Shown here: piece after piece, positions 16,712 to 25,202 of the stretch | Position numbering within the stretch: position 1 is the stretch's first letter | Layout of the letters: every line of letters starts with the position of its first letter | Origin: Candidatus Saccharimonadota bacterium | GTDB taxonomy: Bacteria > Eremiobacterota > Xenobia > Xenobiales > Xenobiaceae | Reading direction: 5' to 3' | Assembly (NCBI GenBank): GCA_004554425.1 | Contig: SFMI01000022.1 | Coordinates: 1 to 34,725 of the forward strand | DNA: 34,725 nt | Notes under the pieces: generated by a model | The model's database searches: none | What the model was told of the DNA's origin: nothing | Seen by the model: only the letters and a program-made list of their open reading frames with translations | Program-made: the position numbers and the translations under genes

Positions 16712-17887
16712 ATGGCTCGTCCCGATACTGTGGAATTTATTGAAAATTTGCGTTCTCAATTGCAAGAGCAATTCAAAGAACATTTAGATGCTCAAGGTAA
16801 AGTCAATTTAAAAAATTTGCTTCCGGAAGAACTGGAACATTTTTTTGCCATATTGGGTGAATCAAGATACAGAGTAGGTCAATTTTTACGCTGGATCTAT
16901 ATCCGTAGAGTGCTTGAATTTGAAGAAATGACCGATTTGTCGGCCAAATTGCGCTCTCGTTTGCAGCAATTAGCTTCTATTCCCAACTTAAAATTTGCCG
17001 ATCCCAAGCAATCGTTGCAAGATACTTCCAAATTCCTCTTCTTGTTACCTGATGGCAATATGGTTGAAAGCGTAAAGATGCGCTATTTGGAGCACTTAGG
17101 GCCAGGGCGTGTAGCCGTATGTATTTCCAGTCAAGTTGGCTGCGCTATGGCCTGTCAATTTTGTGCTTCCGGGAAAGCCGGTTTGGTGCGCAATTTGCAA
17201 GCTTGGGAGATTGTTGACCAAGCTTTGCAAATTCAACGTCGTCTCGATGGTTGTGGCGAAAGAGTAGCCAATATTGTCTTTATGGGCATAGGCGAGCCTT
17301 TCAATAATATGGATAATGTTTTACGGGCCATAAAGCTTCTCAATTGTGGCGACGGTTTCGGCGTAGGTATGCGCCATATAGCTGTTTCTACTTGTGGTGT
17401 AGTTCCTGGTATAGAGCGCTTGACCCAATTGCAATATCCTTTAAAATTAGCTATTTCTTTACATGCTACTACCGATGAGTTGCGCTCTAAGTTGATGCCA
17501 GTTAACAGACGTTGGAATTTAGAAAAGCTTATTGAAGCTTGCAAAAATTACCAAGCGGCAGTAGGTAGGCGCATAACTTTTGAGTATGTTATGCTTGAAG
17601 GAGTAAATGATAGCTTGGAAGATGCCTCCAGGCTGGTTCATTTATTGAAAGGATTGCGAGCTTTGGTCAACCTCATTCCTTGGAATGCTGTCGATCATCC
17701 TACTTTTAAGCGCAGTTCCACCAATAGAGTGCGCCGTTTCCAAGAGCGTGTCCAAGAATTGGGCTTACGTTGCACTTTGCGCCGCGAGAAAGGCTCTGAT
17801 ATCGACGCGGCTTGCGGTCAGCTGCGCTTGCGCAAAGCTGCCCAAATGCGCGAGGCGGAAGAAGCTTACTTTGCATATGAGGACTAA
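16712..17887 (+). CDS. rlmN: 23S rRNA (A2503-C2)/tRNA methyltransferase RlmN
   Basis: This radical-SAM methyltransferase makes 2-methyladenosine in 23S rRNA (and A37 of some tRNAs). The 4Fe-4S cysteines are at residues 144, 148 and 151 (GCAMACQFC). The two catalytic cysteines of the mechanism are present: residue 137 (VCISSQ) and residue 368 (DIDAACGQL). GIGEPFNN, STCGVVPGI and LAISLHA also match the family. Length 391 is normal. ATG 16712 is only 3 bp after the upstream stop. The FHA gene starts 2 bp past its stop. Confidence 0.95.
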   Translation: MARPDTVEFIENLRSQLQEQFKEHLDAQGKVNLKNLLPEELEHFFAILGESRYRVGQFLRWIYIRRVLEFEEMTDLSAKLRSRLQQLASIPNLKFADPKQSLQDTSKFLFLLPDGNMVESVKMRYLEHLGPGRVAVCISSQVGCAMACQFCASGKAGLVRNLQAWEIVDQALQIQRRLDGCGERVANIVFMGIGEPFNNMDNVLRAIKLLNCGDGFGVGMRHIAVSTCGVVPGIERLTQLQYPLKLAISLHATTDELRSKLMPVNRRWNLEKLIEACKNYQAAVGRRITFEYVMLEGVNDSLEDASRLVHLLKGLRALVNLIPWNAVDHPTFKRSSTNRVRRFQERVQELGLRCTLRREKGSDIDAACGQLRLRKAAQMREAEEAYFAYED

Positions 17888-17889
17888 AT

Positions 17890-18582
17890 TTGTTCGGTTG
17901 GTTACTGAGAATTTTTCGTAAATTAGAAAAATCGCTGGAAAAGAAAATCGAGGGACAAGACAGCGGCGTCAATCCTCATTATCTTGAGGCTTCCCGCGCC
18001 GCTCAAAGAATTATGCTGGACAATAAAGTCAAAATAGATGGCATGTTTTTTATTCCCAACCTTATTTTGGTGCCTTTCAGCAAAGCAAAAAAAGTTCCCG
18101 ATTCTTACGTTTCCAACCTTATAGAAAACGTTAAAAATAGTACCGAAGCCAATGTATATAAAACATTAGCTCCTTTTGCAGTTCATATCGTTCATGCAGA
18201 AAATGGCTTTTCGGAAGTAGATATGGCCTGGGCCGATAAAAATGAAAATGTTGCTGTCGGCATTGTAGAGTGTTGCCAAGGGCCGTTAGAAGGTCAAATT
18301 TGGGGAATCCCTCTCGAGGGAGCTGTAATTGGCCGCGGTAAAGGAACCGATATCCATATCGAAGCCGACGAAAAAATGTCACGTTTACATTTGCAAGTTT
18401 CCGTGTCTTTCGACGATCAAATAGTAGTGCAAGACTTAGGCAGCCGAAATGGCACTTTTATTAGAAATAAAGCGATCGCTACCAAGAAAAATATAAAAAG
18501 GAGTAGCGGTGTGGAAATTCGGGCTGGAGTTTCTTCTTTTAAGTGTTACGCTCTTCCCGGCCAAGTGAAATATTGGAGTTAA
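17890..18582 (+). CDS. DUF3662 (FhaA N-terminal-like) and FHA domain protein
   Basis: The N-terminal part (about 1-115) resembles the FhaA N-terminal domain: a short amphipathic start MFGWLLRIFRKLEKSLEKK, then a small alpha/beta module ending ...VHIVHA. The C-terminal FHA domain (about 145-225) has the phosphothreonine-binding signature GRGKGTDI, MSRLHLQVS and DLGSRNGTF. FHA proteins bind Thr-phosphorylated partners; FhaA-type proteins act in cell-wall and division signalling in actinobacteria. The start is TTG 17890 with GAGGA at 17879-17883 inside the end of rlmN. It is the last gene of the operon, before the 18609-18657 terminator. No Ser/Thr kinase lies in the window. Confidence 0.8.
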   Translation: MFGWLLRIFRKLEKSLEKKIEGQDSGVNPHYLEASRAAQRIMLDNKVKIDGMFFIPNLILVPFSKAKKVPDSYVSNLIENVKNSTEANVYKTLAPFAVHIVHAENGFSEVDMAWADKNENVAVGIVECCQGPLEGQIWGIPLEGAVIGRGKGTDIHIEADEKMSRLHLQVSVSFDDQIVVQDLGSRNGTFIRNKAIATKKNIKRSSGVEIRAGVSSFKCYALPGQVKYWS

Positions 18583-18608
18583 ATATAACAAAGTACTTTG
18601 CTTAAACG

Positions 18609-18657
18609 AAAACGACCGCCATTACCATTCTTTTTCTGATATGTGACGGTCGTTTTT
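18609..18657. terminator. bidirectional terminator between convergent genes
   Basis: Perfect 10-bp arms AAAACGACCG (18609-18618) and CGGTCGTTTT (18647-18656) enclose a 28-nt loop. Five T follow on the plus strand and TTTT on the minus strand. It sits between the FHA gene (+) and the YqeG gene (-). Confidence 0.75.
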
Positions 18658-18677
18658 GTCTATTATAATAAATTAAG

Positions 18678-19160
18678 TTAGGCGCTCATCTTGGCAATTA
18701 CTAAGTTCTCTAAGCAGCGTACACCTTTCATCCACCACTGCTCAGAGACGTGTTCTGGCCTAATTAAGGCTGTATGTAAACCGCAGCGATTGCCGGCCAA
18801 AACGTCTGTAAAAAGTTGATCGCCAACCATTATAGCCTCTTGGCTGCTAATGGAGAGGCGCTTTAAGGCTCGGTTGATACCTAATGTAGAAGGCTTAAAA
18901 GCTTGAGAAACAAAGGGGATTCCCAGCCTTTTGGCAATTTTTTCTAAGCGTCTGGTGACAGCGTTGGAAACTATACAAAGCTTGAAACCAGCAGCCTTGG
19001 CTTCTTTAACCCAATTGCTTACAGCATTGGGCAGGGAAGTACCGTTCCATTTTACCAAAGTATTGTCAAAGTCTAAGAGAATACCCTTGATTCCCAATTC
19101 GGTAAGGCTGGCGAGATCTACGTCAGCCACAGAAGTTACTTTAAAGTTGGGGGCTAACAT
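18678..19160 (-). CDS. YqeG-family HAD-IIIA phosphatase
   Basis: This is a HAD-superfamily hydrolase of the YqeG/GEP4 type; GEP4 in yeast is a phosphatidylglycerophosphate phosphatase, while bacterial YqeG has no settled role. The motifs are present in order: GILLDFDNTLVKW (nucleophile Asp), CIVSNA (motif II), FKPSTLG (Lys, motif III) and MVGDQLFTDVLAGN (motif IV). I chose ATG 19160 because GGTGAT sits 9 nt upstream and the product (160 aa) starts MLAPNFKVTSV as in homologues. ATG 19172 would give an almost leaderless message from the TATAAT at 19182-19187, and the frame extends to 19235 without support. Confidence 0.88.
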   Translation of the reverse strand: MLAPNFKVTSVADVDLASLTELGIKGILLDFDNTLVKWNGTSLPNAVSNWVKEAKAAGFKLCIVSNAVTRRLEKIAKRLGIPFVSQAFKPSTLGINRALKRLSISSQEAIMVGDQLFTDVLAGNRCGLHTALIRPEHVSEQWWMKGVRCLENLVIAKMSA

Positions 19161-19181
19161 TTTTCTTATCATCACCCAAGT

Positions 19182-19190
19182 ATTATAGCA
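19182..19190 (-). promoter_or_regulatory. extended -10 promoter for the YqeG-like gene
   Basis: On the minus strand TGC-TATAAT (hexamer at 19187-19182) forms a perfect extended -10. No good -35 is seen. The start would fall near 19175, just before the GGTGAT ribosome site. Confidence 0.45.
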
Positions 19191-19307
19191 GAAATATATT
19201 GAATGATCAGTTAATCTTTTATTAAAATTTTGCACTGAATTATTTATATTTTGATGCTAAATGTATTGTAAGTGCAAGATATTGCCGTGCTTTTGAGTGC
19301 TTAGTTT

Positions 19308-20204
19308 TTATTTTTTAATTAGGTTGCGCCAATAATTCAACAAATCGCTAAGCATAACAGTTAGCGGTATTTGTGCCTGCCAACCTATGGCTTTTTCTAT
19401 TTTTTGCTTATTCCCACAAATAATATCCGCTTCTTTATGGAGGCGAATTTTGGAAGGATCTTGTTCTGTGCTTATTTTTACTTCGGAAAGACTGAGCATA
19501 TCCTTTAAGATTTGCTCCATAGGTAGGCTTTGGCCGCTGCAAACATTGTAAACTTGATTATTGGTGTTTGGGCTGTTTAGCAATTGCCAGTAAGCTGCTA
19601 CTACGTCGCGCACGTCGCAATAATCGCGGCTACAAAATAAATCGCCAGTTTTTATAATCGGATCTTGCTGTTTATTTTCTATAGTTGCGATTTGTCTAGC
19701 AAAATCAGCCAAAGCATACTGAGAACTTTGGCGCGGCCCTGTATGATGGAAAGCTCTAGTACAAACTATATACAAGTTTTGGGTATGTCCATATTGCCAA
19801 GCTAATAACTCTTGAGCGGCTTTGCTTACGCCATATGGAGATAAAGGGCGCAGCTGATCTTCTTCATTAAAAGGCTTGGCATCTGCGGAAGAGGAGCCGT
19901 AAACTGCCGAAGAACTGGCTATATGAACTTTAGCTCGGCTGCCGCTCAAAGCTTCCAGTAAGTTAAGCTCACTATTTACATTATTAAAAATTGTTTCTGA
20001 TGGATTTTGCCAAGATAGGGGCACTGAGGTTTGAGAAGCTAAATGAAAAACTAAATTAGGGTGTAAGTCTCGGTAAAATGGGGTTAAATTGGCTAAATTG
20101 GTGCCAGGGCGACACAGGCCGTAAACCTCAGCGCCCTGTTTTAAGCAATACTCTGCCAAATGAGAGCCGACAAAACCGTTAACGCCAGTTATAAAAACAT
20201 GCAT
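19308..20204 (-). CDS. NAD(P)-dependent SDR, GDP-4-keto-6-deoxymannose reductase-like
   Basis: This extended short-chain dehydrogenase/epimerase is probably a nucleotide-sugar enzyme. Seen are the nucleotide-binding GVNGFVGSHLAEY, VFHLASQTSVPLSW, SSSAVYG, the active-site YGVSK pair and RAFHHTGPRQ, which most resemble GDP-mannose dehydratases and GDP-6-deoxy-4-keto-mannose reductases. The stretch between NLANL and TPFYRDLHP is abnormally short: the usual strand carrying a (G)DLxD motif, which contacts the adenine ring, seems to be missing about 15-20 residues, so activity is uncertain. It lies 3 bp downstream of the UDP-glucuronate decarboxylase gene in one transcript. The exact substrate is inferred only. 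Confidence 0.78.
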   Translation of the reverse strand: MHVFITGVNGFVGSHLAEYCLKQGAEVYGLCRPGTNLANLTPFYRDLHPNLVFHLASQTSVPLSWQNPSETIFNNVNSELNLLEALSGSRAKVHIASSSAVYGSSSADAKPFNEEDQLRPLSPYGVSKAAQELLAWQYGHTQNLYIVCTRAFHHTGPRQSSQYALADFARQIATIENKQQDPIIKTGDLFCSRDYCDVRDVVAAYWQLLNSPNTNNQVYNVCSGQSLPMEQILKDMLSLSEVKISTEQDPSKIRLHKEADIICGNKQKIEKAIGWQAQIPLTVMLSDLLNYWRNLIKK

Positions 20205-20207
20205 AAG

Positions 20208-21125
20208 CTAAAGTTGCTCTTTTAGCCAATGGTAAGTTTTAGCTAAACCTTCATGCAAGGCAATTTTGGGGCTCCAACCTAACAACTTTTTAGCAGCTGA
20301 AATGTCAGGACAGCGGCGGGTAGGATCGTCACCTGGCAAAGGTTTATAAGTTAATTGAGGCTTTTGGCCGCACACTTGGCCAATAGTTTCAGCCAGTTCT
20401 AACATAGTAAATTCACCAGGATTGCCTATATTTATAGGGCCGCTTTCCTGGGAAAAAAGCAAACTGAGCAAGCCTTCTACGGTATCGTCAACAAAGCAAA
20501 AAGAGCGCGTTTGCCTTCCATCCCCGTAAATAGTTAATGGCTTAGAGTTGATGATTTGGCTCAAAAAATTGGTAATAACGCGACCGTCATCGGGGCGCAT
20601 ATAGGGGCCATAAGTATTAAATATACGGGCTATAGCTGTCGAAACTCCATACTGCTGACGGTAAGCGGTGATTAAAGCTTCGGAAAAGCGCTTCGATTCA
20701 TCGTACATAGAACGTGGCCCTGTACAACTTACATTTCCTCTATACATTTCATTTTGTGGGTGTACTAGTGGTTCACCGTAAACTTCCGAGGTCGACGCTT
20801 GCAAAAAGCGGGCTTGGCAGCGGCGAGCTATCTCTAGAGCGTTGCGTACTCCGACAGCACCTACCCACAAAGTTTCCAAAGGTATAGCTTGGTAGGCTGG
20901 AGGGGAAGCTGGGCAAGCCAAATTGACAACTGCGTCAAAACGGCCTGGCAAATTTGAAACAGAACAAAGATCAGCTTCAATTATTTCCAAATTTATATTT
21001 GACAAATTTTCGCGCCGTCCGGTACAAAAGTTGTCTAGCACAGTAACTGAACATCCTTTGCGTAAGAGCGCTCTACATAAATTGGCGCCAATAAAACCTG
21101 CGCCACCGGTGACTAACACTTTCAT
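20208..21125 (-). CDS. UDP-glucuronate decarboxylase (UDP-xylose synthase)
   Basis: This extended SDR converts UDP-glucuronate to UDP-xylose. Diagnostic motifs are GGAGFIGANL at the N-terminus, NLACPASPPAYQ, and YRGNVSCTGPRSMYDESKR with the catalytic Tyr and Lys, then RIFNTYGPYMRPDDGRV; the NVSCTGPRS stretch is characteristic of UXS. Length 305 is normal for the bacterial soluble form. ATG 21125 has no obvious Shine-Dalgarno. The following SDR gene starts 3 bp after its stop, so the pair likely supplies sugars for a surface glycan, although no glycosyltransferase is adjacent. Confidence 0.9.
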   Translation of the reverse strand: MKVLVTGGAGFIGANLCRALLRKGCSVTVLDNFCTGRRENLSNINLEIIEADLCSVSNLPGRFDAVVNLACPASPPAYQAIPLETLWVGAVGVRNALEIARRCQARFLQASTSEVYGEPLVHPQNEMYRGNVSCTGPRSMYDESKRFSEALITAYRQQYGVSTAIARIFNTYGPYMRPDDGRVITNFLSQIINSKPLTIYGDGRQTRSFCFVDDTVEGLLSLLFSQESGPINIGNPGEFTMLELAETIGQVCGQKPQLTYKPLPGDDPTRRCPDISAAKKLLGWSPKIALHEGLAKTYHWLKEQL

Positions 21126-21430
21126 GGGGAGCGATTTTACTTGTGTAGCGTAGCTTTCCTTCTCCTTTAGTTAGGAAACGCCGACAATGCGGCTGCTTAT
21201 AGCCCTGTAAAGCTTGTGTGAAGGTATAAAAAGTTAAAACAACGAAAGCGGAACGGGCACTTTGTCGCCGATTTTAGTCTTTGGGGCTTCTTTACGGCTG
21301 TATATCAAGTGTCAAAATAGTTTGACTTATAGCTTATTAAGCTTTCTGAGCCTAGCCGAATATAGCCAAAAGCAGAAGTCGCAGAAAGCTGAACGAAGCG
21401 TCAGCAGAATGGAATAGAAGTTTCAGTTAT
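21126..21430. promoter_or_regulatory. 305-bp divergent region with possible structured metH leader
   Basis: There is no gene here. It separates the minus-strand UXS gene from metH. It holds several inverted repeats: GTCAAA-ATAG-TTTGAC (21311-21326), AGCTTA-T-TAAGCT (21331-21343), and AGCTTTCTG (21340-21348) with CAGAAAGCT (21382-21390), the last enclosing two copies of TAGCC. GCTGA/TCAGC (21388-21405) overlaps the last arm. No cobalamin-, SAM- or SAH-riboswitch core could be recognised. TTGACT at 21322 could be a -35 but lacks a good -10. Confidence 0.4.
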
Positions 21431-24400
21431 ATGTCCGAATTAAGTTTGCAGGATGCCCTCAAAGAGCGAGTTTTAGTGCTCGATGGGGCTATGGGCACTA
21501 TGGTGCAGCGCTACAAATTGGGGGAGAGCGATTACCGCACAGAGCGTTTTAAAGATCATCCAGTAAATGTCAAAGGCAATAATGATTTACTTTCAATCAC
21601 TCAGCCCTTTGTTATTCAAGATATACACCGTCAGTATTTAGAAGCCGGCGCTGATGTAATTGAAACTTGTACTTTTGGAGCTCAACGAATTTCGCAAAGC
21701 GAGTACCAAACTGAGCATTTGGTGCGTGAAATGAACTTGGCAGCTGCTCATAATGCATGTCAAGCTATCAAAGATTTTCTCAGTAAACCAGAAAATGCAG
21801 GCAAGCAAGCCTGGGTAGCCGGTTCTATTGGCCCTACTGGCAAAACTTTATCTATGTCTCCCGACGTTGAGGACGCTTCTGTACGCTCCATTACTTTTGA
21901 TGAGATGGTGGAAGCTTACTTAGAACAGATTTTAGCTTTGCAAGAGGGTGGAGTCGATTTCTTCCTGATAGAAACTGTCTTTGACGCTTTAAATGCCAAA
22001 GCGGCTATATATGCTTTGGACTTAGCCAGAGAAAAAACCGGAAAAAGTCTTCCTTTGATGATTTCCGTTACTATTGCCGACAAATCGGGACGCACTCTCT
22101 GTGGCCAAACTTTAGAAGCCTTTTGGGCTTCTGTATGCCATGCTAAGCCACTTTTGATTGGTATGAATTGTGCTTTGGGAGCCGAAGAGATGGCTTCTCA
22201 TTTGCAAAGCTTGAATAGCTTAGTAAATTGTGGCATCAGTTGCTATCCTAATGCCGGTTTGCCCAACGCCGAAGGCGGTTATGACGAAACTCCTGAGCAT
22301 ATGGCTGGAGTTTTGGCCGATTATATTAAAAAAGGCTGGCTTAACTTGGTGGGCGGTTGCTGTGGTACTTCGCCTGACTACATAAGAGCTATCGCTAAAG
22401 CTGTTAAAGGTTTGCAACCTAGGGCTATTCCCGAAGCGAGACCGATTCCGGCTTTATTGTCTGGCTTAGAGTTGTACCGCCTTCCCAAAGGCAGTTTAGC
22501 TGCCAAGCCTAATTCAGCCGCTTCTTTTACCATGATTGGTGAGCGTTGCAATTTGTCAGGCTCGGCCAAGTTCGCTCGCTTGATCCGTTCCAAAGACTAT
22601 GAAGCAGCTTTAGCTATAGCTCGTCGCCAAGTCGAAAATGGCGCCAACGTTATCGATATCAATTTAGACGATTCCATGCACAATTCTGTGCAAGAAATGG
22701 AGCATTTTTTAAGGCTGTTAACTTCTGAGCCAGATATTGCTTCCGTGCCGATTATGTTAGACAGTTCGCACTGGGAAGTGCTTGTAGCTGGCTTAAAATC
22801 TTTAGCCGGACGCAGTTTAGTTAACTCCATTTCCCTTAAAGAAGGCGAGGCCGAATTTAAGCGCAAAGCTCTGGAAATCAGGCGTTTGGGCGGTTTGCCC
22901 GTTATTATGTGCTTTGACGAAAAAGGCCAAGGCGATACTTTAGAGCGTAAAAAAGAAATCGTTGATAGAGCTTGCCATATTTTAATAGATGAACTGGGAC
23001 TAGCTCCTTCGGAAATTGTTATCGACTTAGCTGTGCTTTCGGTAGCCACCGGAATTGAGAGCCACGCTTCTTATGGTCTTGATTTTATCGAAGTTGTAAA
23101 TTATGTAAATCAAGCTTGGCCCGGAGTTATGACTAACGGTGGCATAAGCAATGTTTCCTTCTCGTTACGTGGCAATAATCCAGCTCGCGAAGCCATGCAT
23201 GCAGTTTTCTTGCATTATGCTTGCCAAGCTGGTTTGACTATGGGAATAGTCAATGCTGGTATGCTGAAAAATTATGATGAAGTAGCTCCAGATTTGCGCC
23301 AAGCTGTTGAAGATGTAATTCTCAATAAGGATCCTGAAGCTGCTGAGCGCCTTTTGGAAGTTGCCGAACGCCACCGCGCTGATGCTTCAGCTATGGCCGT
23401 GTCTTCTCAAGACGATTGGCACAAAGCCAATGTGGCCGAGCGTTTGAAAAATGCTTTGGTACGTGGCCTTACCGATTATTTAGATGAAGACATAAAAGAA
23501 GCCATAGCCGAAGGCATGACTCCTTTGCAAGTAGTTGAGCAAGCTCTTATGGGTGGTATGCGCCACGTGGGAGAGTTATTTGGCAGTGGAAAAATGTTCT
23601 TGCCTCAGGTTGTTAAGAGTGCCAGAGTCATGAAAAAAGCTGTCGCTTGCTTAGAACCTTACTTCGCTGATAGCAAAAATGGGCAAGAGCTGCGCGGTCG
23701 TATTTTAATGGCTACCGTAAAAGGAGACGTTCACGATATAGGTAAGAATATTGTTTCTGTAGTTCTGGGTTGCAATGGTTTCCAGGTAGAAGACTTGGGA
23801 GTTATGGTTCCAGAGTCAGATATTGTGAATAATGCTATCAAAACAAAAGCACAAATTATTGGCTTGTCAGCTCTCATAACTCCGTCTTTAGATGAGATCG
23901 TAACTGTGGTCAAATGCTTAGAAGATGCAGGGGTAAGAGTTCCCGTTATGGTGGGAGGAGCTGCCACTTCTCCAATTCATACAGCAGTGAAAATAGCTCC
24001 TCATTATAGTGGCCTAGTTATACACGTTCCTGATGCCTCTTTAGTGACTGAAGTTGTGAATAACATACTCAATAGTGAGAGCAAATATACTTATGAAGCT
24101 GCTATTAGAACTGAGCAAGAAGCTTTGCGCGAGCAATGGCAGAACCGCTTGAATCATCTGGAGTTACACAGCTTTGCTGAAGCTCGTAAGAGGGCTCCTC
24201 ACTTTAATTGGCAAGCTGACTCCGATATCGCTAAGCCTCAAGATCCTTCTGCTAAAGTTGTCGATTTCGATTTGCGTGAATTGAGTGATTATATAAATTG
24301 GCAGGAATTTTTGGCTGCCTGGGGCTTAAAAGGGCGCTATCCTGACATCCTCAATGATGCTGAATTGGGAGATAAAGCCAATAAGCTTTATAGTGATGGT

Positions 24401-25129
24401 CGCAGTGTATTGGAATATATTATGCGCACCAAAGCTCTTAAAGTACGTGGCCTTTACGGATTCTGGCCGACCAACAGCTCTGGCGAGGATATTTTGCTTT
24501 ATGCCAAAGAGAGCGACAGTAAGCCAATGGCTGTCCTGCCTACGTTGCGTCAGCAAGCTGAAAGCTTAGAAGTTTGCCTGGCTCTGGCCGATTTTGTTGC
24601 TCCTACGGAATGTGGACGCAAAGATTGGCTGGGAATGTTTGCCGTTTCTTCTGGAATCGGATTGCCTGAACTGAAAGCCAAATATGAAGAGCAAAATGAT
24701 GAATACCATGCTTTAATGGTCGGCTTTTTAGCTGATAGGCTCTGTGAAGCAGCCGCCGAATGCTTGCACAAAAAAGTACGCTCCAGTTGTGGATATGCCG
24801 ATCCTAACAATATTTCGATGCATGAAATACTGCTTCACCATACCAGAGGAATCAGACCGGCTCCTGGATATCCATCTTGTCCAGATCATTCCAACAAAGC
24901 ACTTATTTGGCAGTTACTGAAGCCTACAGAACACATAGGTGTGCATTTAACTGACAATTATGCGCTCAGTCCAGCTAGCTCGATTTGTGGATTCTATTTC
25001 TCTGCTCCTTGGGCTCGTTATTTCTCTTTAGGAAAGATAAGCCGCGAGCAAGCAGAGGACTATAGCAAACGTTGCGGACGCACTTTGCCTGAAACCGAAC
25101 GTTGGCTGGGAACAAACTTGGGTTATTAA
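21431..25129 (+). CDS. metH: cobalamin-dependent methionine synthase
   Basis: MetH transfers the methyl of 5-methyl-THF through cobalamin to homocysteine. All four modules are present in 1232 residues: the homocysteine domain with zinc cysteines at residues 247, 310 and 311 (GMNCALG, GGCCGTSP), the same numbers as in E. coli MetH; the pterin domain (about 365-625, IGERCNLSGS); the cobalamin cap and B12-binding domain with GDVHDIGKN (axial His at 768); and the SAM-activation domain at the C-terminus (TRGIRPAPGYPSCPDH, near the end YALSPASSICG). ATG 21431 has only a weak ribosome site. The full-length form implies B12 use and reactivation by SAM. The helicase gene follows 73 bp downstream. Confidence 0.97.
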   Translation: MSELSLQDALKERVLVLDGAMGTMVQRYKLGESDYRTERFKDHPVNVKGNNDLLSITQPFVIQDIHRQYLEAGADVIETCTFGAQRISQSEYQTEHLVREMNLAAAHNACQAIKDFLSKPENAGKQAWVAGSIGPTGKTLSMSPDVEDASVRSITFDEMVEAYLEQILALQEGGVDFFLIETVFDALNAKAAIYALDLAREKTGKSLPLMISVTIADKSGRTLCGQTLEAFWASVCHAKPLLIGMNCALGAEEMASHLQSLNSLVNCGISCYPNAGLPNAEGGYDETPEHMAGVLADYIKKGWLNLVGGCCGTSPDYIRAIAKAVKGLQPRAIPEARPIPALLSGLELYRLPKGSLAAKPNSAASFTMIGERCNLSGSAKFARLIRSKDYEAALAIARRQVENGANVIDINLDDSMHNSVQEMEHFLRLLTSEPDIASVPIMLDSSHWEVLVAGLKSLAGRSLVNSISLKEGEAEFKRKALEIRRLGGLPVIMCFDEKGQGDTLERKKEIVDRACHILIDELGLAPSEIVIDLAVLSVATGIESHASYGLDFIEVVNYVNQAWPGVMTNGGISNVSFSLRGNNPAREAMHAVFLHYACQAGLTMGIVNAGMLKNYDEVAPDLRQAVEDVILNKDPEAAERLLEVAERHRADASAMAVSSQDDWHKANVAERLKNALVRGLTDYLDEDIKEAIAEGMTPLQVVEQALMGGMRHVGELFGSGKMFLPQVVKSARVMKKAVACLEPYFADSKNGQELRGRILMATVKGDVHDIGKNIVSVVLGCNGFQVEDLGVMVPESDIVNNAIKTKAQIIGLSALITPSLDEIVTVVKCLEDAGVRVPVMVGGAATSPIHTAVKIAPHYSGLVIHVPDASLVTEVVNNILNSESKYTYEAAIRTEQEALREQWQNRLNHLELHSFAEARKRAPHFNWQADSDIAKPQDPSAKVVDFDLRELSDYINWQEFLAAWGLKGRYPDILNDAELGDKANKLYSDGRSVLEYIMRTKALKVRGLYGFWPTNSSGEDILLYAKESDSKPMAVLPTLRQQAESLEVCLALADFVAPTECGRKDWLGMFAVSSGIGLPELKAKYEEQNDEYHALMVGFLADRLCEAAAECLHKKVRSSCGYADPNNISMHEILLHHTRGIRPAPGYPSCPDHSNKALIWQLLKPTEHIGVHLTDNYALSPASSICGFYFSAPWARYFSLGKISREQAEDYSKRCGRTLPETERWLGTNLGY

Positions 25130-25202
25130 CCCTAAAAAATGTCAAATTATTAAAGTTCTATTAGTTGTTTTTTAGTGAAAGAAAATGATGAGGAATAGCT
25201 CT

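Noticed and set aside
21180..21430. Cobalamin riboswitch upstream of metH
   Set aside because: No B12-box-like GCCACTG and no matching paired core could be found by eye on the plus strand.
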